Made by a program: the position numbers and the translations under genes. This document shows, piece by piece, positions 1 to 11,219 of a stretch of 64,000 bases of DNA. How positions within the stretch are numbered: the first letter of the stretch is position 1; each line of letters opens with the position of its first letter. Source of the stretch: Asterias amurensis. Its lineage: Eukaryota; Echinodermata; Asteroidea; Forcipulatida; Asteriidae. The notes under the pieces are model-generated. The model ran no database searches. It was not told where the DNA came from and saw only the letters and a program-made list of their open reading frames with translations. The stretch spans positions 3,533,501-3,597,500 of the forward strand of contig NC_092669.1 of assembly GCF_032118995.1 (NCBI RefSeq). Reading direction: 5' to 3'.

Positions 1-1037
1 AGTTTCCCATTGACTTGTGTATGGTTGTGTAGTTTTCTATTGACTTGTGTATGGTTGTGTAGTTTCCCATTGCATTGTGTATGGTTGTGAAGTGTCCCAC
101 TGACTTGTGTATGGTTGTGTAGTTTCCCATTGACTTGTGTATGGTTGTTTAGTTTCCCATTGACTTGTGTATGGTTGTGTAGTTTCCCATTGCATTGTGT
201 ATGGTTGTGTAGTTTCCCGTTGACGTGTGTATGGCTGTGTATAGTTTCCCATTGACTTGTGTATGGTTGTGTAGTTTCCCATTGACTTGTGTATGGTTGT
301 GTAGTTTCCCAATGACTTGTGTATGGTTGTGAAGTGTCCCATTGACTTGTGTATGGTTGTGTAGTTTCCCATTGACTTGTGTATGGTTGTGTAGTTTCCC
401 TTTGACTTGTGTATGGTTGTGTAGTTTCCCATTGACTTGTGTATGGTTGTGTAGTTTCCCATTGACAAGTGTATGGTTGTGTAGTTTCCCATTGCATTGT
501 GTATGGTTGTGTAGTTTCCTATTGACTTGTGTATGGTTGTGTAGTTTCCCATTGACTTGTGTATGGTTGTGAAGTGTCCCATTGACTTGTGTATGGTTGT
601 GTAGTTTCCCATTGACTTGTGTATGGTTGTGTAGTTTCCCTTTGACTTGTGTATGGTTGTGTAGTTTCCCACTGACTTGTGTATGGTTGTGTAGTTTCCC
701 ATTGACTTGTGTATGGTTGTGAAGTGTCCCAAAGACTTGTGAGGTTGTGTAGTTTCCCGTTGACTTGTGTATGGTTGTGTAGTTTCCCGTTGACTTGTGT
801 ATGGTTGTGTAGTTTCCCATTGACTTGTGTATGGTTGTGTAGTTTCCCAATGACTTGTGTATGGTTGTGTAGTGTCCCATTGACATGTGTATGGTTGTGA
901 AGTGTCCCATTGACTTGTGTATGGTTGTGTAGTTTCCCATTGACTTGTGTATGGTTGTGTAGTTTCCCATTGACTTGTGTACGGTTGTGTAGTTTCCCAT
1001 TGACTTGTGTATGGTTGTGTAGTTTCCCATTGACTGA
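1..1037. repeat. 30-bp minisatellite, block 1 (enters from left edge)
   Basis: About 34 tandem copies of a 30-bp unit, approximately TGTAGTTTCCCATTGACTTG plus TGTATGGTTG, with point variants such as GAAGTGTCCC and CATTGCATTG. The unit is a multiple of three with no stop on the minus strand, so several minus frames stay open and give ten-residue peptide repeats (MGNYTTIHKS and two others). These are a by-product of the period, not genes. The block starts outside the window. Confidence 0.97.
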
Positions 1038-1235
1038 TTGAAACTAAACTGATGCCAATCCATTATCTTGGTGATGTTATTAGCAATCGTCTCTCTTTCC
1101 CCCCCCCCCCCCTCTGCTCTTTACGTCCGCAGCCGCCTTGAAGAGAAAATGCCACGGGTCGTCGGAATAAGTTAGTATAAGTAACAAATATTCATGATAC
1201 TCATCTTGACTGATGAAGAGGAAACGACATAGACT
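1038..1235. other. unique spacer inside the minisatellite, copy 1
   Basis: About 200 bp of non-repeat sequence with a poly-C run, closely matching 3089-3290. It separates the two minisatellite blocks and shows that block plus spacer has itself been duplicated. No gene is seen. Confidence 0.9.
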
Positions 1236-3088
1236 TGTGTGGTTGTGTGGTTGTGTAGTTTCCCATTGACTTGGGTATGGTTGTGTAATTTCCCGTTGAC
1301 TTGTGTATGGTTGTGTAGTTTCCCATTGACTTGTGTATGGTTGTGTAGTTTCCCATTGACTTGTGTATGATTGTGTAGTTTCCCATTGCATTGTGTATGG
1401 TTGTGTAGTTTTCTATTGACTTGTGTATGGTTGTGTAGTTTCCCATTGACATGTGTATGGTTGTGAAGTGTCCCATTGACTTGTGTATGGTTGTGTAGTT
1501 TCCCATTGACTTCTGTATGGTTGTTTAGTTTCCCATTGACTTGTGTATGGTTGTGTAGTTTCCCATTGACTTGTGTATGGTTGTGTAGTTTCCCATTGCA
1601 TTGGGTATGGTTGTGTAGTTTCCCATTGAGTTGTGTAAGGTTGTATAGTTTCCCATTGACATGTGTATGGTTGTGAAGTGTCCCATTGACTTGTGTATGG
1701 TTGTGTAGTTTCCCATTGACTTGTGTATGGTTGTGTAGTTTCCCATTGACTTGTGTATGGTTGTGAAGTGTCCCATAGACTTGTGTGGTTGTGTAGTTTC
1801 CCATCGACTTGTGTATGGTTGTGTAGTTTCCCGTTGACTTGTGTATGGTTGTGTAGTTTCCCATTGACTTGTGTATGGTTGTGTAGTTTCCCATTGACTT
1901 GTGTATGGCTGTGTAGTTTCCCATTGCATTGTGTATGGTTGTGTAGTTTCCTTTTGACTTGTGTATGGTTGTGTAGTTTCCCATTGACATGTGTATGGTT
2001 GTGAAGTGTCCCATTGACTTGTGTATGGTTGTGTAGTTTCCCATTGACTTGTGTATGGTTGTTTAGTTTCCCATTGACTTGTGTATGGTTGTGTAGGTTC
2101 CCATTGACTTGCGTATGGTTGTGTAGTTTCCCATTGCATTGTGTATGGTTGTGTAGTTTCCTATTGACTTGTGTATGATTGTGTAGTTTCCCATTGACAT
2201 GTGTATGGTTGTGAAGTGTCCCATTGACTTGTGTATGGTTGTGTAGTTTCCCATTGACTTGTGTTTTGTTGTGTAGTTTCCCATTGACTTGTGTATGGTT
2301 GTGTAGTTTCCCATTGCATTGTGTATGGTTGTGTAGTTTCCCATTGACTTGTGTATGGTTGTGTAGTTTCCCATTGACTTGTGTATGGTTGTGAAGTGTC
2401 CCTTTGACTTGTGTATGGTTGTGTAGTTTCCCATTGACTTGTGTATGGTTGTGTAGTTTCCCATTGACTTGTGTATGGTTGTGTAGTTTCCCATTGCATT
2501 GTGTAAGGTCGTGTAGTTTCCTATTGACTTGTGTATGGTTGTGTAGTTTCCCATTGACTTGTCTATGGTTGTGAAGTGTCCCATTGACTTGTGTATGATT
2601 GTGTAGTTTCCCATTGACTTGTGTATGGTTGTGTAGTTTCCCATTGACTTGTGTATGGTTGTGTATGGTTGTGTATGGTTGTGTAGTTTCCCATTGACTT
2701 GCGTATGGTTGTGTAGTTTCTCATTGACTTGTGTATGGTTGTGTAGTTTCCCATTGACTTGTGTATGGTTGTGTAGTTTCCCATTGACTTGTGTATGGTT
2801 GTGTAATTTCCCATTGAGTTGTGTATGGTTATGTAGTTTCCCATTGACTTGTGTATGGTTGTGTAGTTTCCCATTGAGTTTTGTACGGTTGTGTAGTTTC
2901 CCATTGAGTTGTGTATGGTTGTGTAGTTTCCCATTGACTTGTGTATGGTTGTAAAGTGTCCTACTGACTTGTGTATGGTTGTGTAGTTTCCCATTGACTT
3001 GTGTACGGTTGTGTAGTTTCCCATTAACTTGTGTACGGTTGTGTAGTTTCCCATTGACTTGTGTATGGTTGTGTAGTTTCCCATTGAC
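1236..3088. repeat. 30-bp minisatellite, block 2, with higher-order periodicity
   Basis: About 60 copies of the same unit. Diagnostic variants recur at regular steps: CATTGCATTG and GAAGTGTCCC are each spaced by 210 bp in parts of the block (seven units) and by 180 bp further right (six units). This indicates amplification of multi-unit blocks, as in higher-order satellites. Confidence 0.95.
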
Positions 3089-3290
3089 TGAGTGAAACTA
3101 AACTGATGCCAATCCATTATCTTGGTGATGTTTTTAGCAATCGTCTCTCTCCCCCCCCCCCCCTCTGGTCTTTACGTCCGCAGCCGCCTTGAAGAGAAAA
3201 CGCCACGGGTCGTCGGAATAAGTTAGTATAGGTAACAAATATTCATGATACTCATCTTGACTGATGAAGAGGAAACGACATTGACAAGAG
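3089..3290. other. unique spacer, copy 2 (right edge of the minisatellite)
   Basis: A near copy of 1038-1235, including the poly-C run and the segment through GAGGAAACGACAT. After it the sequence becomes unique. Confidence 0.88.
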
Positions 3291-3852
3291 ATTAAGCAAG
3301 CACTGGTTCCAACAGCACATACATTGTTCATAAACCAAATGAGACACAGGGAACCAGCGGCAGTTACCATAGAACGTGCATGGTTGTAGTTCGTGGTTTT
3401 GCTTCATACCTCTGTTCTGTTATATATCTCGGCTTTTTAGTCGACCCCTAGCCTTGACTCAAGGCTGTTGGCGTAGTGTGCCCCGGCCCGGCGCGGCACG
3501 ATTCGGCAGTCTGCACGCTGTGCATATACACGAACAATGTACATGTATACAGTACATTGTATGTACAGTGCATTGTACAGTGAGAACAGTATAGCGAAGT
3601 CGTGAGTACGGTCGTGTCTTTCTACCAACCTCGCACACGTTGCTCAAACAACAAAAAGTACTCTTGATACCGTACGTGTACCATACAGATGGTACATGTA
3701 ATGTACATGTAATGTACATACATACATAAGAGATGTGTGTGTACATACGCTGTACACGTATTAATGACTGTGTTATGTATGGGGTGCGCTGGCGGAACAG
3801 CGGTGACAGCAGTGCGTGTGGTGTGCGCGGCTGCTCGCCGCTACAAACAGCG
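3291..3852. other. intergenic, palindromic GTAC-rich simple sequence
   Basis: No gene is recognised. 3535-3730 is rich in short TGTACA, ACATGTA and TACATAC motifs that can fold locally. 3832-3950 resembles pieces repeated elsewhere (ACAAACAGCGCCCTC at 9520 and 23655). Confidence 0.6.
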
Positions 3853-3959
3853 CCCTCTTGTGATCAACCTTCGTCATTTTGCCTACGATCAAAGTGATAG
3901 CAAATTGTGGGGCGTTTTTCGTGGCTGGGATGCAGAAGAATAACCACGATCTAAGGATT

Positions 3960-5472
3960 GAGTCAAGTCTACCACTGTTGTAAACTCGGCCCAATGAAAT
4001 GTATAATAATACTCGTCACCTACAATCTTGTAATGAACAAAAATGGCATGGCGTCTAATTAAACAGACGATACTAATTACAAAAGTGAAAAGTCTCAAGT
4101 CTGGTGACAACAATAATTTAACCGGACTGTCGAGTTGTCTTTGTGCCGACTTTCCTGGTTCAAATTGGGTAATGCGTTAGTAATGGAGGAAGAAACACTT
4201 TGTTAGACCATCGTGCAGAGTCTGCTTGCTTCTAGTCTTGGTTCCAAGGCGCCGCTAGCGCGCTATGTATTAGCTGTAAAATGAATTTGGAAAACAGAGG
4301 GCGCTAGAGTAAGAACACTCTCTACCAAAAGAGCTCCCAATACAAGCTACACAATTATAGTTCAAGCAATAATTATTTTTCCCCAATACTATATTAGAGT
4401 CACATACATTTTCAGAGCACTTCTGATTTATTTTAATTTGTTGGCAGGGTCATTATTTTATTTTTTATGTTTGTGCAACAGAAAAAAAACACCCCAAAAT
4501 GTTTTGGTTTTTTTTCCCCACCGACTTCTTGCCGCCAGTTGGCATGAGGCATTCCTCCGTTCAATAGCATTCGATTTTGCGCGAAATTAATACTAACTTG
4601 GTCGGCTTGGATACAAACTTACACGCGTTATTAAGATTTAACCAAAGTAAAAATAAAACATCGAAAGAAAAGTATGAAACCATTCAATGAAACACTCAAT
4701 AATGCATGAGGGGAATCAATTGTGAATAAAATGTTCAATGTTGACGTATTTATTTTGCTACGAACATGGAAGGGCGCCGCCAACGACGAAAACACACCAG
4801 TTTAACAATAAAAAGGGGTTCGTTCTCCCCGGTCAATTTAATGAACAAATTGCAACTCAGAAAATTAAAAAGTAAAACTATTTACTAAACTCATAACAAG
4901 CAGATAACTATGGAGACTCAAAAATGAAATGTGTTAAGTGAAAATCGTCTATTCTGATCTTTGAACGTTTACAAATTAATGTGTTTCAAACGAACATAAA
5001 ATACATAAATAAAACTAGTCATATTTTTCAATTGCTACCATCACTTAATTGGTAATTAATTGGTAATCAATCTATATACGTCTTTGTTAATAATATTGAC
5101 AAACTTAAGCTCACAAACCAAACAGAATTTACGACTGATCATGATGTAATACTTAATCGGATCGCCCGATTTCTGTCTAGCCAACGAACAATTCTACGAA
5201 CAATTCAACTTCCTTCCTTCCTTCCTTCCTTCCTGTGAAGTGTAGCCTCGCATAATATGTGAGGATAAATGCACTGCGTGTTTGCGCATGCGTCCAAGAT
5301 AAATAAGCAGGACATGCTGTCGAGTGCGGAAATTTTTAGTGTAAACGAGTGCAAGTAAAAACTGTTGGATATGGAGAGCTACTTAGATGGATGAGCCTTA
5401 AGTGCAAGCTTAAAGGCTTCAAGCGATTTGTACTCCGCTGGATCTACTGCTAGGCTATTTCCAGTACTGCTA
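3960..5472. other. intergenic 3' flank of cupin gene copy 1
   Basis: AT-rich, with no exon or RNA gene recognised. It contains a short (TTCC)n run at 5210-5234 and is repeated with few changes at 17.7-19.2 kb. Confidence 0.6.
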
Positions 5473-5476
5473 TTAA

Positions 5477-5720
5477 AGGCAGTGGACACTATTGGTAATT
5501 GTCAAAGGCTAGCCTTCACAGTTAAATTATCTCAACATATGCACAAAAATAGCAAACCTGTGAAACTTTGAGCTCGATCGGTCATCGAACTTGCGAGATA
5601 ATAATGAAAGAAAAAACACTCTTGTCACACGAAGTTGTGTGCTTTCAGATGCTTGATTTCGAGCCCTCAAATTCTAAACTTGAGGTCTCGAAATCAAATT
5701 CGTGGAAATTTAACAAAAAC
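5477..5720. mobile_element. MITE family A, partial (5' part), preceded by TTAA
   Basis: Starts after TTAA (5473-5476) with the family A terminus AGGCAGTGGACACTATTGGT and contains the family's internal palindrome (GAGGTCTCGAAATCAAATTC). The body breaks off near 5720. 5990-6034 carries a related terminus (GAGTAATTACCAAACATG), so this is a composite remnant. Confidence 0.75.
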
Positions 5721-5841
5721 AACTTTAACTTTAACTTTTAATGGCCAGGAACCATGACAAAAAATTAAAACTTTTCTTATAAAACACATAAGAATTGGTC
5801 ACGATACTGTCGGGATCCCGACAAAAACTAATTTTGAGCAC

Positions 5842-5847
5842 TTTATT
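5842..5847 (-). promoter_or_regulatory. candidate polyadenylation signal, cupin gene copy 1
   Basis: AATAAA on the minus strand about 190 bp past the stop codon. The same hexamer sits at the equivalent place behind copy 2. Confidence 0.4.
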
Positions 5848-7013
5848 TCACTGCTACTAATAATTGGCGGACTTTTTCGCGCAATGGCTCAAATGAAAGC
5901 TTGCAACTTTCTCGACCCCCATCAAAATACCTTTTGAATTTTAAATCAAAAATTGTTGGGTCAAATCTGCCAAAAATCTGACATAGCATCTTTAATTATT
6001 TGTTTTGAGTAATTACCAAACATGAACATTCCCCTTAACAAGGAACAGGATTAATAGCTTTCCTGATACCTTGTACGTATTCCGTGTACTCGGCCATAAC
6101 CTGTGTTCGCATTTCGACGAACCCAAAATCCGAAGATGGAAAAAATTCATCAATCGTTAGGTCGTCGCTTATGAAATCAAAATATGGCCAGTAAGTTGTG
6201 TCGCTCGCCGCATAACTATAGCACTGAATAGTTGCGCAATAGTCCGTCCCGTTATTCTTCAGCTTATGAGTCTGGTACCAGTTGCGGTCAATCCAGACTA
6301 CGTCATTTTTAGTGATAGGTAGTGTACTAATGGGTTCGGGGACCTCCCTACACGTCTGCTTGTTATAGATGGAAACATCAATGGAACCATACAGCACTTT
6401 GATCACGGCATTTGCGTTACCATGGTTATGAACGGGGCTGAAGTGACCGGCAGGCCAAATCTCCAACACGTACGGGATTCCCGGAGATTTCCCGAGACTA
6501 CTACCGAGCGTCACGCGCAGATAGGTGCCGTCTTTGTCGTTCGAATGGTTACCTACCTTTTCGGCCAGTTTGTCGCGCAGGATGCCGTTGTAAATACTAT
6601 AGCGGATTGCGTCTGAGAGTAAGACTTTCTCCCCTTCTACATTCTCGCTATAATCTAGCTCACACCCCTTGATATTTGAGTACAATTCTTTACATGCAGA
6701 TGGTAGACTCGCTGAGAACACGAACTCCCCCCGTCTAGATCGAATAGAGTGACCTTTGAACTGTCCATTACTTTGGGCGGGATGTTGCAGATGAGAGGTT
6801 GTTTGTCAAACTCAACCAGTGGCTCCGTCACCTGAATTCCGCTCTCTGAAATTAAATGAAAACAAGATGAAATGAAAACAATAATTAATCGATTGAAGTT
6901 TTGTTCTTGACTGTTTTAATGGTTCTTTTCTTTTGTTAGTCGCTTTGTATTTTGGAGAAGCGCAATATATAAATCCCTGTTGTTATTTATATGTATTTAG
7001 TCTGGTTACTTAC

Positions 7014-7478
7014 TGTAAATAGCTATGTTGCTTTTCTCATCGTACTGACGCACAAACCTCTGTCCTTCTGCATTGAAGTACGGGTACATGTCTTTGCGAA
7101 CCTCTTTCGGATTATCCTGACCTTCTAAGAAGTCGACTACCATCATAGTGGTCTCTTCCATGCGGTAGCCCTTGCCGTACTTGAGGACGAGGTTGTCCCG
7201 GTCATAGCTGTACCAGTAGGTCTGCTTTCCATTCTCTACCCCGTACTCCGCTCCCTCGACCCTTTTTAGCTCTGTTGGGGGAAAATCATCTTGTCCCTGC
7301 CGAAGGAAGGCAGCGTAGCCGATACCCACGTGGAGTGCCATCCAGTAGACGCCATCTTGACTTTCGATGCTGACGTAGAACGGAAGACCTTTCCTGTCAG
7401 TGTTGAAGACCAGAACTCCTTGACCATTAACCGGGAATGGTCTCCCCCAGCAGGCCGGTATTTCACGCTGATCAACGA
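7014..7478 (-). pseudogene. exon 2 of cupin gene copy 1 (open)
   Basis: Encodes about 155 residues (VDQREIPACWGRPFPV to KSNIAIYS). The acceptor is TTCTTATCAG and the donor is A|GTAAGT. The frame is intact here; only a few residues differ from copy 2 (QDDFPP for QNGVAP, NPKE for NPEE). I do not recognise the domain. The intron between exons 2 and 3 carries a SINE/LINE-like tail (GAAGCGCAATATATAAATCC). Confidence 0.85.
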
Positions 7479-7926
7479 CTGATAAGAAGAAACACAATAA
7501 TTTTAACACCCGGTTCAGTAGGCGCTCCAGAGTCGCGTCGAACCATATAGATTAGGAGCGACTCTGGGTCGACCCAATTAAATTTTGGTTTCATACTGGC
7601 GAACTTCACAATATATTTACATTTTAAGGTTCGGCTCATGACAAGACCGAAGTCTGAAACCATGGCGCTCAGAGAGTCGTTCCGACCGACTGCCACAGTC
7701 GATCTTTCGACTTATATGCGTACAGTCGCTCCTAACTGTTTCAGACGTCGAACTTTTCATGTATTTAATTCAGAATTTGGTTCGGCGCAGACTCTGGAGC
7801 GCCTGTCTGAAACGGGTGTTAGAAGTAAGACAAGTAAGACTTATTATACTCTTAGGCCGTGTCCGATCTAGCGGCAACAGCTACGGCTTCGGACACTGAA
7901 GTATAGGACGTCCTCACAACCTGAAA

Positions 7927-8121
7927 GGGACAAACTAGTCTTGTTGCAAGACGTCCCTGTTATGTATTTCCACAATTTTCCGCTTATAGAGGGCGCTATC
8001 ACTCCACCAACCGCTATCACTCACGAACTGATAGCGGTTGGTGGAGTAATAGCGCCCTCTATTATTATGCGGAAATTATTTGTGGAAATACAAAGACGTC
8101 TTGCACCAAGACTATAGGGAC
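7927..8121. mobile_element. nested hairpin element in intron 1, copy 1
   Basis: An almost fully palindromic 195-bp segment. Outer arms are AGTCTTGTTGCAAGACGTC and its complement. Inner arms are GAGGGCGCTAT and GATAGCGGTTGGTGGAGT around a five-base loop. The same hairpin is at 22078-22272. Confidence 0.75.
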
Positions 8122-8695
8122 ACGTATTCTGGCTTCGTTGACAATAATTATTGTGTTGGGCAGTAGATACAATTGTTGTCCCATTCACACGAGGTACATT
8201 TTTTTTTAATTTAGCAACCATGCTACAGTTTAACAATGGAGCCTTTCTAAATTGCTCCCGCGTGAAAGGGGCTTTTCAATCAAAGTTCTTAGTCTAGACA
8301 GTATTATGTACTTCTATATATAACCAAGTGTGCTGGTGGATTCATTGTTTGTAAACTTGTCACTAACAATAATAATATTGGTTCCAGTTTGATGCATTCA
8401 ATTCGTCAACTTTATTTTGAAAAGGCTGTGCACCCACAGGTGTGACTGTGGCGACAACGTACTTTAATTTATCCTTTTGAACTAAACACAGGAATTATGA
8501 TCTCCTGTTCGATCCAAGATAAACAAGGTTTTACTCGGAAATTACCCATTTATTTTGAATAGCCTGTGCACAGGAGTGACTGTGGCGACGGCGTATACAG
8601 CATACTTTTATCCTTTTAAAACTTAAAACAGGATTTATGATCTCCTGTTCGATCCACGATAAACAAGGTTTTACTCGGAATTACCAATTTATTAG

Positions 8696-9003
8696 TTTTT
8701 TTTTTTTTTTGTTTTTTTTTTTTTTTTGGGGGGGGGGGGGCTAATCATCCTTACTCGCAGATGAGCTGAATTGCGAAAGACGCGGCTACAACGTGTTCGA
8801 GAACCTGGCATGCAAGGGCGCCTTTAGCTGCCAGCCACATCAACCCATTATGACCACGGAGCACAGCCAAGATCGAAAGTGTTTGATTTTTCCCGAGGTA
8901 GGAAAACCGGATGGTCTGGAAAACCCTCATGGCACAGCAGAGAACCAATGCACAACTCAACTCACATAAAATTATTATGGCCCTGGCCGGGAATCTAACC
9001 GGG
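8696..9003 (-). mobile_element. tRNA-derived SINE, head truncated
   Basis: Read on the minus strand: part of a tRNA-like head with a B box (GGTTAGATTCCCGGCC, one change from GGTTCGATTCC), a conserved body (GGTTGATGTGGCTGGCAGC) and a C-run/A-run tail, seen as poly-G and poly-T at 8696-8740. The head ends at GGCGAGCTTCAC, fused to a nearby copy of GGCGAACTTCAC. Confidence 0.8.
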
Positions 9004-9024
9004 GTTACCTTGGTGAGAGGCGAG

Positions 9025-9900
9025 CTTCACAATACATTACATTGTAACGGGTGTTATAAGTTAGAAAAGTAAGACCTATTACACATAGGCCGTGTCCTAA
9101 ATAGCGGCTACAGCTGCGGCTAGATTTCCGCATCGTCATGCGTTGAAGTATATAGGACGTCCTCAAAACATGAAAAGGACACACTGGCTTCATTGACAAC
9201 AGTTTGCAAGAGAACTTGGGCAGGAGAAACAATAATAGTTGTCCATTCACATAAGGTACATTTTTTTTTAGCAACCATGCTTCAGTTTAGCAAGGGACAA
9301 TTGCTCTCGTGTGAAAGGGGCTTTTCAATCAAAGTTAGTCTAGACAGTATTATGTACATAACAATGGTGTGCTCACTGTTTGTATTGTCACTATTAAACA
9401 ATAATGGTTCCAGTCTGATGCCTTCAATTCGTCAACTTTATTTTGAATAGGTTGTGCACAGGTGTCTGTGTAGACTTGTAGTCTTTGATCGTGGCTTTTA
9501 GTCGTCCTGACAGCCGCTACAAACAGCGCCCTTGGCCGTTTTATTTTGCGTGGCTGAAATGCAGAAGAATAAACGCGATCTTAGACTTGAAATCAAGTCT
9601 AGTGTCTGTGGCGCCAACGTACTTTTTTATCACTCTGAACTGAAAACAAGATTTATGGTCTCACGTTCGATCCAAGATTAACAAGGTTTACTCTGCGAAA
9701 TTACCAAGCTATTGGGTTTGAAAAAGGGCCGTAAGCAAGTTTGTTGATAATAGGGAAAGGAAGAAATAATACTCTCGTCCAACTATAACAATTGTATATT
9801 TTCTGCAGGTTTGCCCTTCACGGTTTGTGTGGTTATTACGATAGTTCAAATTTTAACTCATTCATGAAGTATTGGGTATACTATTTTGGGGTTAAAATTG
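9025..9900. repeat. intronic dispersed repeat block, copy a
   Basis: Resembles 10140-10765 and 23165-24045, sharing GTTAGAAAAGTAAGACCTA, a poly-T run with AGCAACCAT, and GGTTCCAGTCTGATGCCTTC. No coding content is seen. Confidence 0.7.
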
Positions 9901-9904
9901 GAAT

Positions 9905-10765
9905 TGAGTTTTGGTTTCATACAGGCGAACTTCACAATACATTACATTGGTTCGGCTCATGACAAGATCGATGTCTGAAACCAAGGCGCTCCACAGTAGA
10001 GTTCCGACCATCCGACCGACTGAATCTTTCGAATTCTAGCGCGTCCAGTCGCTCCTAACTGTTTAAGACGTCGAACTTTTCATGTATACTTAATTAAGAA
10101 TTTGGTTTGGCGCGACTTCGGAGCGTCTAGACGCGTCTGTCTGAAACGGGTGTTAAAAGTTAGAAAAGTAAGACCTACTACACGGCTAGATTTCCGCGTC
10201 GTCGTGCGTTTAACTTATATAGGACGTCCTCAAAACATGAAAAGGACACACTGGCTTCGTTGACAATAGTTTGCAAGAGAACTTGGGCAGGAGAACAAAT
10301 AATTGTTGTCCATTCATATGAGGTACATTTTTTTTTTTTTTAGCAACCATTTTTCAGTTTAGCAAATTGCTCTCGTGTGAAAGGGGCTTTTCAATCAAAC
10401 AGTATTATGTACATAACCATGGTGTGCTCACTGTTTGTATTGTCACTATTAAACAATAATGGTTCCAGTCTGATGCCTTCAATTCGTCAACTTTATTTTG
10501 AATAGGTTGTGCACAGGTGTCTGTGTAGACTTGTAGTCTTTGATCGTGGCTTTTAGTCGTCCTGAACGCCGCTACGAACAGCGCCCTCTTAACTTGTAAT
10601 CAACCTCAACCATTCGAGTTAGGGTGCGTGATAGCTAATAATGTTGGGCGTTTTATTTTGCGTGGCTGAAATGCAGAAGAATAAACGCGATCTTAGACTT
10701 GAAATCAAGTCTAGTGTCTGTGGCGACAACGTACTTTTATCCCTTTGAACTGAAAACAAGATTTT
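9905..10765. repeat. intronic dispersed repeat block, copy b (unit 1 only)
   Basis: The first part repeats 7590-7870 (GGTTCGGCTCATGACAAGA). The rest repeats 9050-9720. This is local duplication within intron 1 with no equivalent in unit 2. Confidence 0.7.
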
Positions 10766-10850
10766 AGTCTAGACCAGATTTCCAAAAAGGGCTCTAGTTA
10801 AGGAAGTGAGCGGCATTTTTTAGTAAAAGTTGGTAACATACCTGATTTAA

Positions 10851-11215
10851 AGCCATTGGACCCTTTTGGTAAACAGTGTTGTCCAAGGCCCACACTTTGT
10901 GTACCACAACTTCTATATCAAATAACAAACCTGTGAAAATTTAGGCTCAATCGGTCATCGGAGTCGGGAGAAAACAACGGAAAAACCCACCCTTGTTTCC
11001 GCGCGTTTCGCCGTGTCATGACATGTGTTTCAAATAAATCCGTAATTCTCGTTAACGAGAATTGATATTGTTTTGCTGTTTTCTCAAAAAGTAAAGCATT
11101 TCATGGAATAATATTTCAAGAGAAGTCTTTCACCATTGCCTTCTGTAAACCCTGTAAGTTATTTGTAAATTTGTGAACTTTTTTTTTTTTTCTGAACCGA
11201 AAGGGTCCAATGGCT
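10851..11215. mobile_element. MITE family E, complete, TTAA-flanked
   Basis: Flanked by TTAA at 10847-10850 and 11216-11219. Terminal inverted repeats are AGCCATTGGACCCTTTTGGT and ACCGAAAGGGTCCAATGGCT. It contains a central inverted repeat around CTCGTTAACGAGAATT. No ORF. Confidence 0.85.
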
Positions 11216-11219
11216 TTAA

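Noticed and set aside
1-3088. 30-bp direct repeats resembling a CRISPR array
   Set aside because: Units are contiguous with no spacers, and the host is a eukaryote.
37-3117. Many open frames with MGNYTTIHKS-type and CVWLCSFPLT-type repeats
   Set aside because: They follow from a 30-bp tandem repeat that lacks stops. Several frames on both strands are open at once and no gene context exists.
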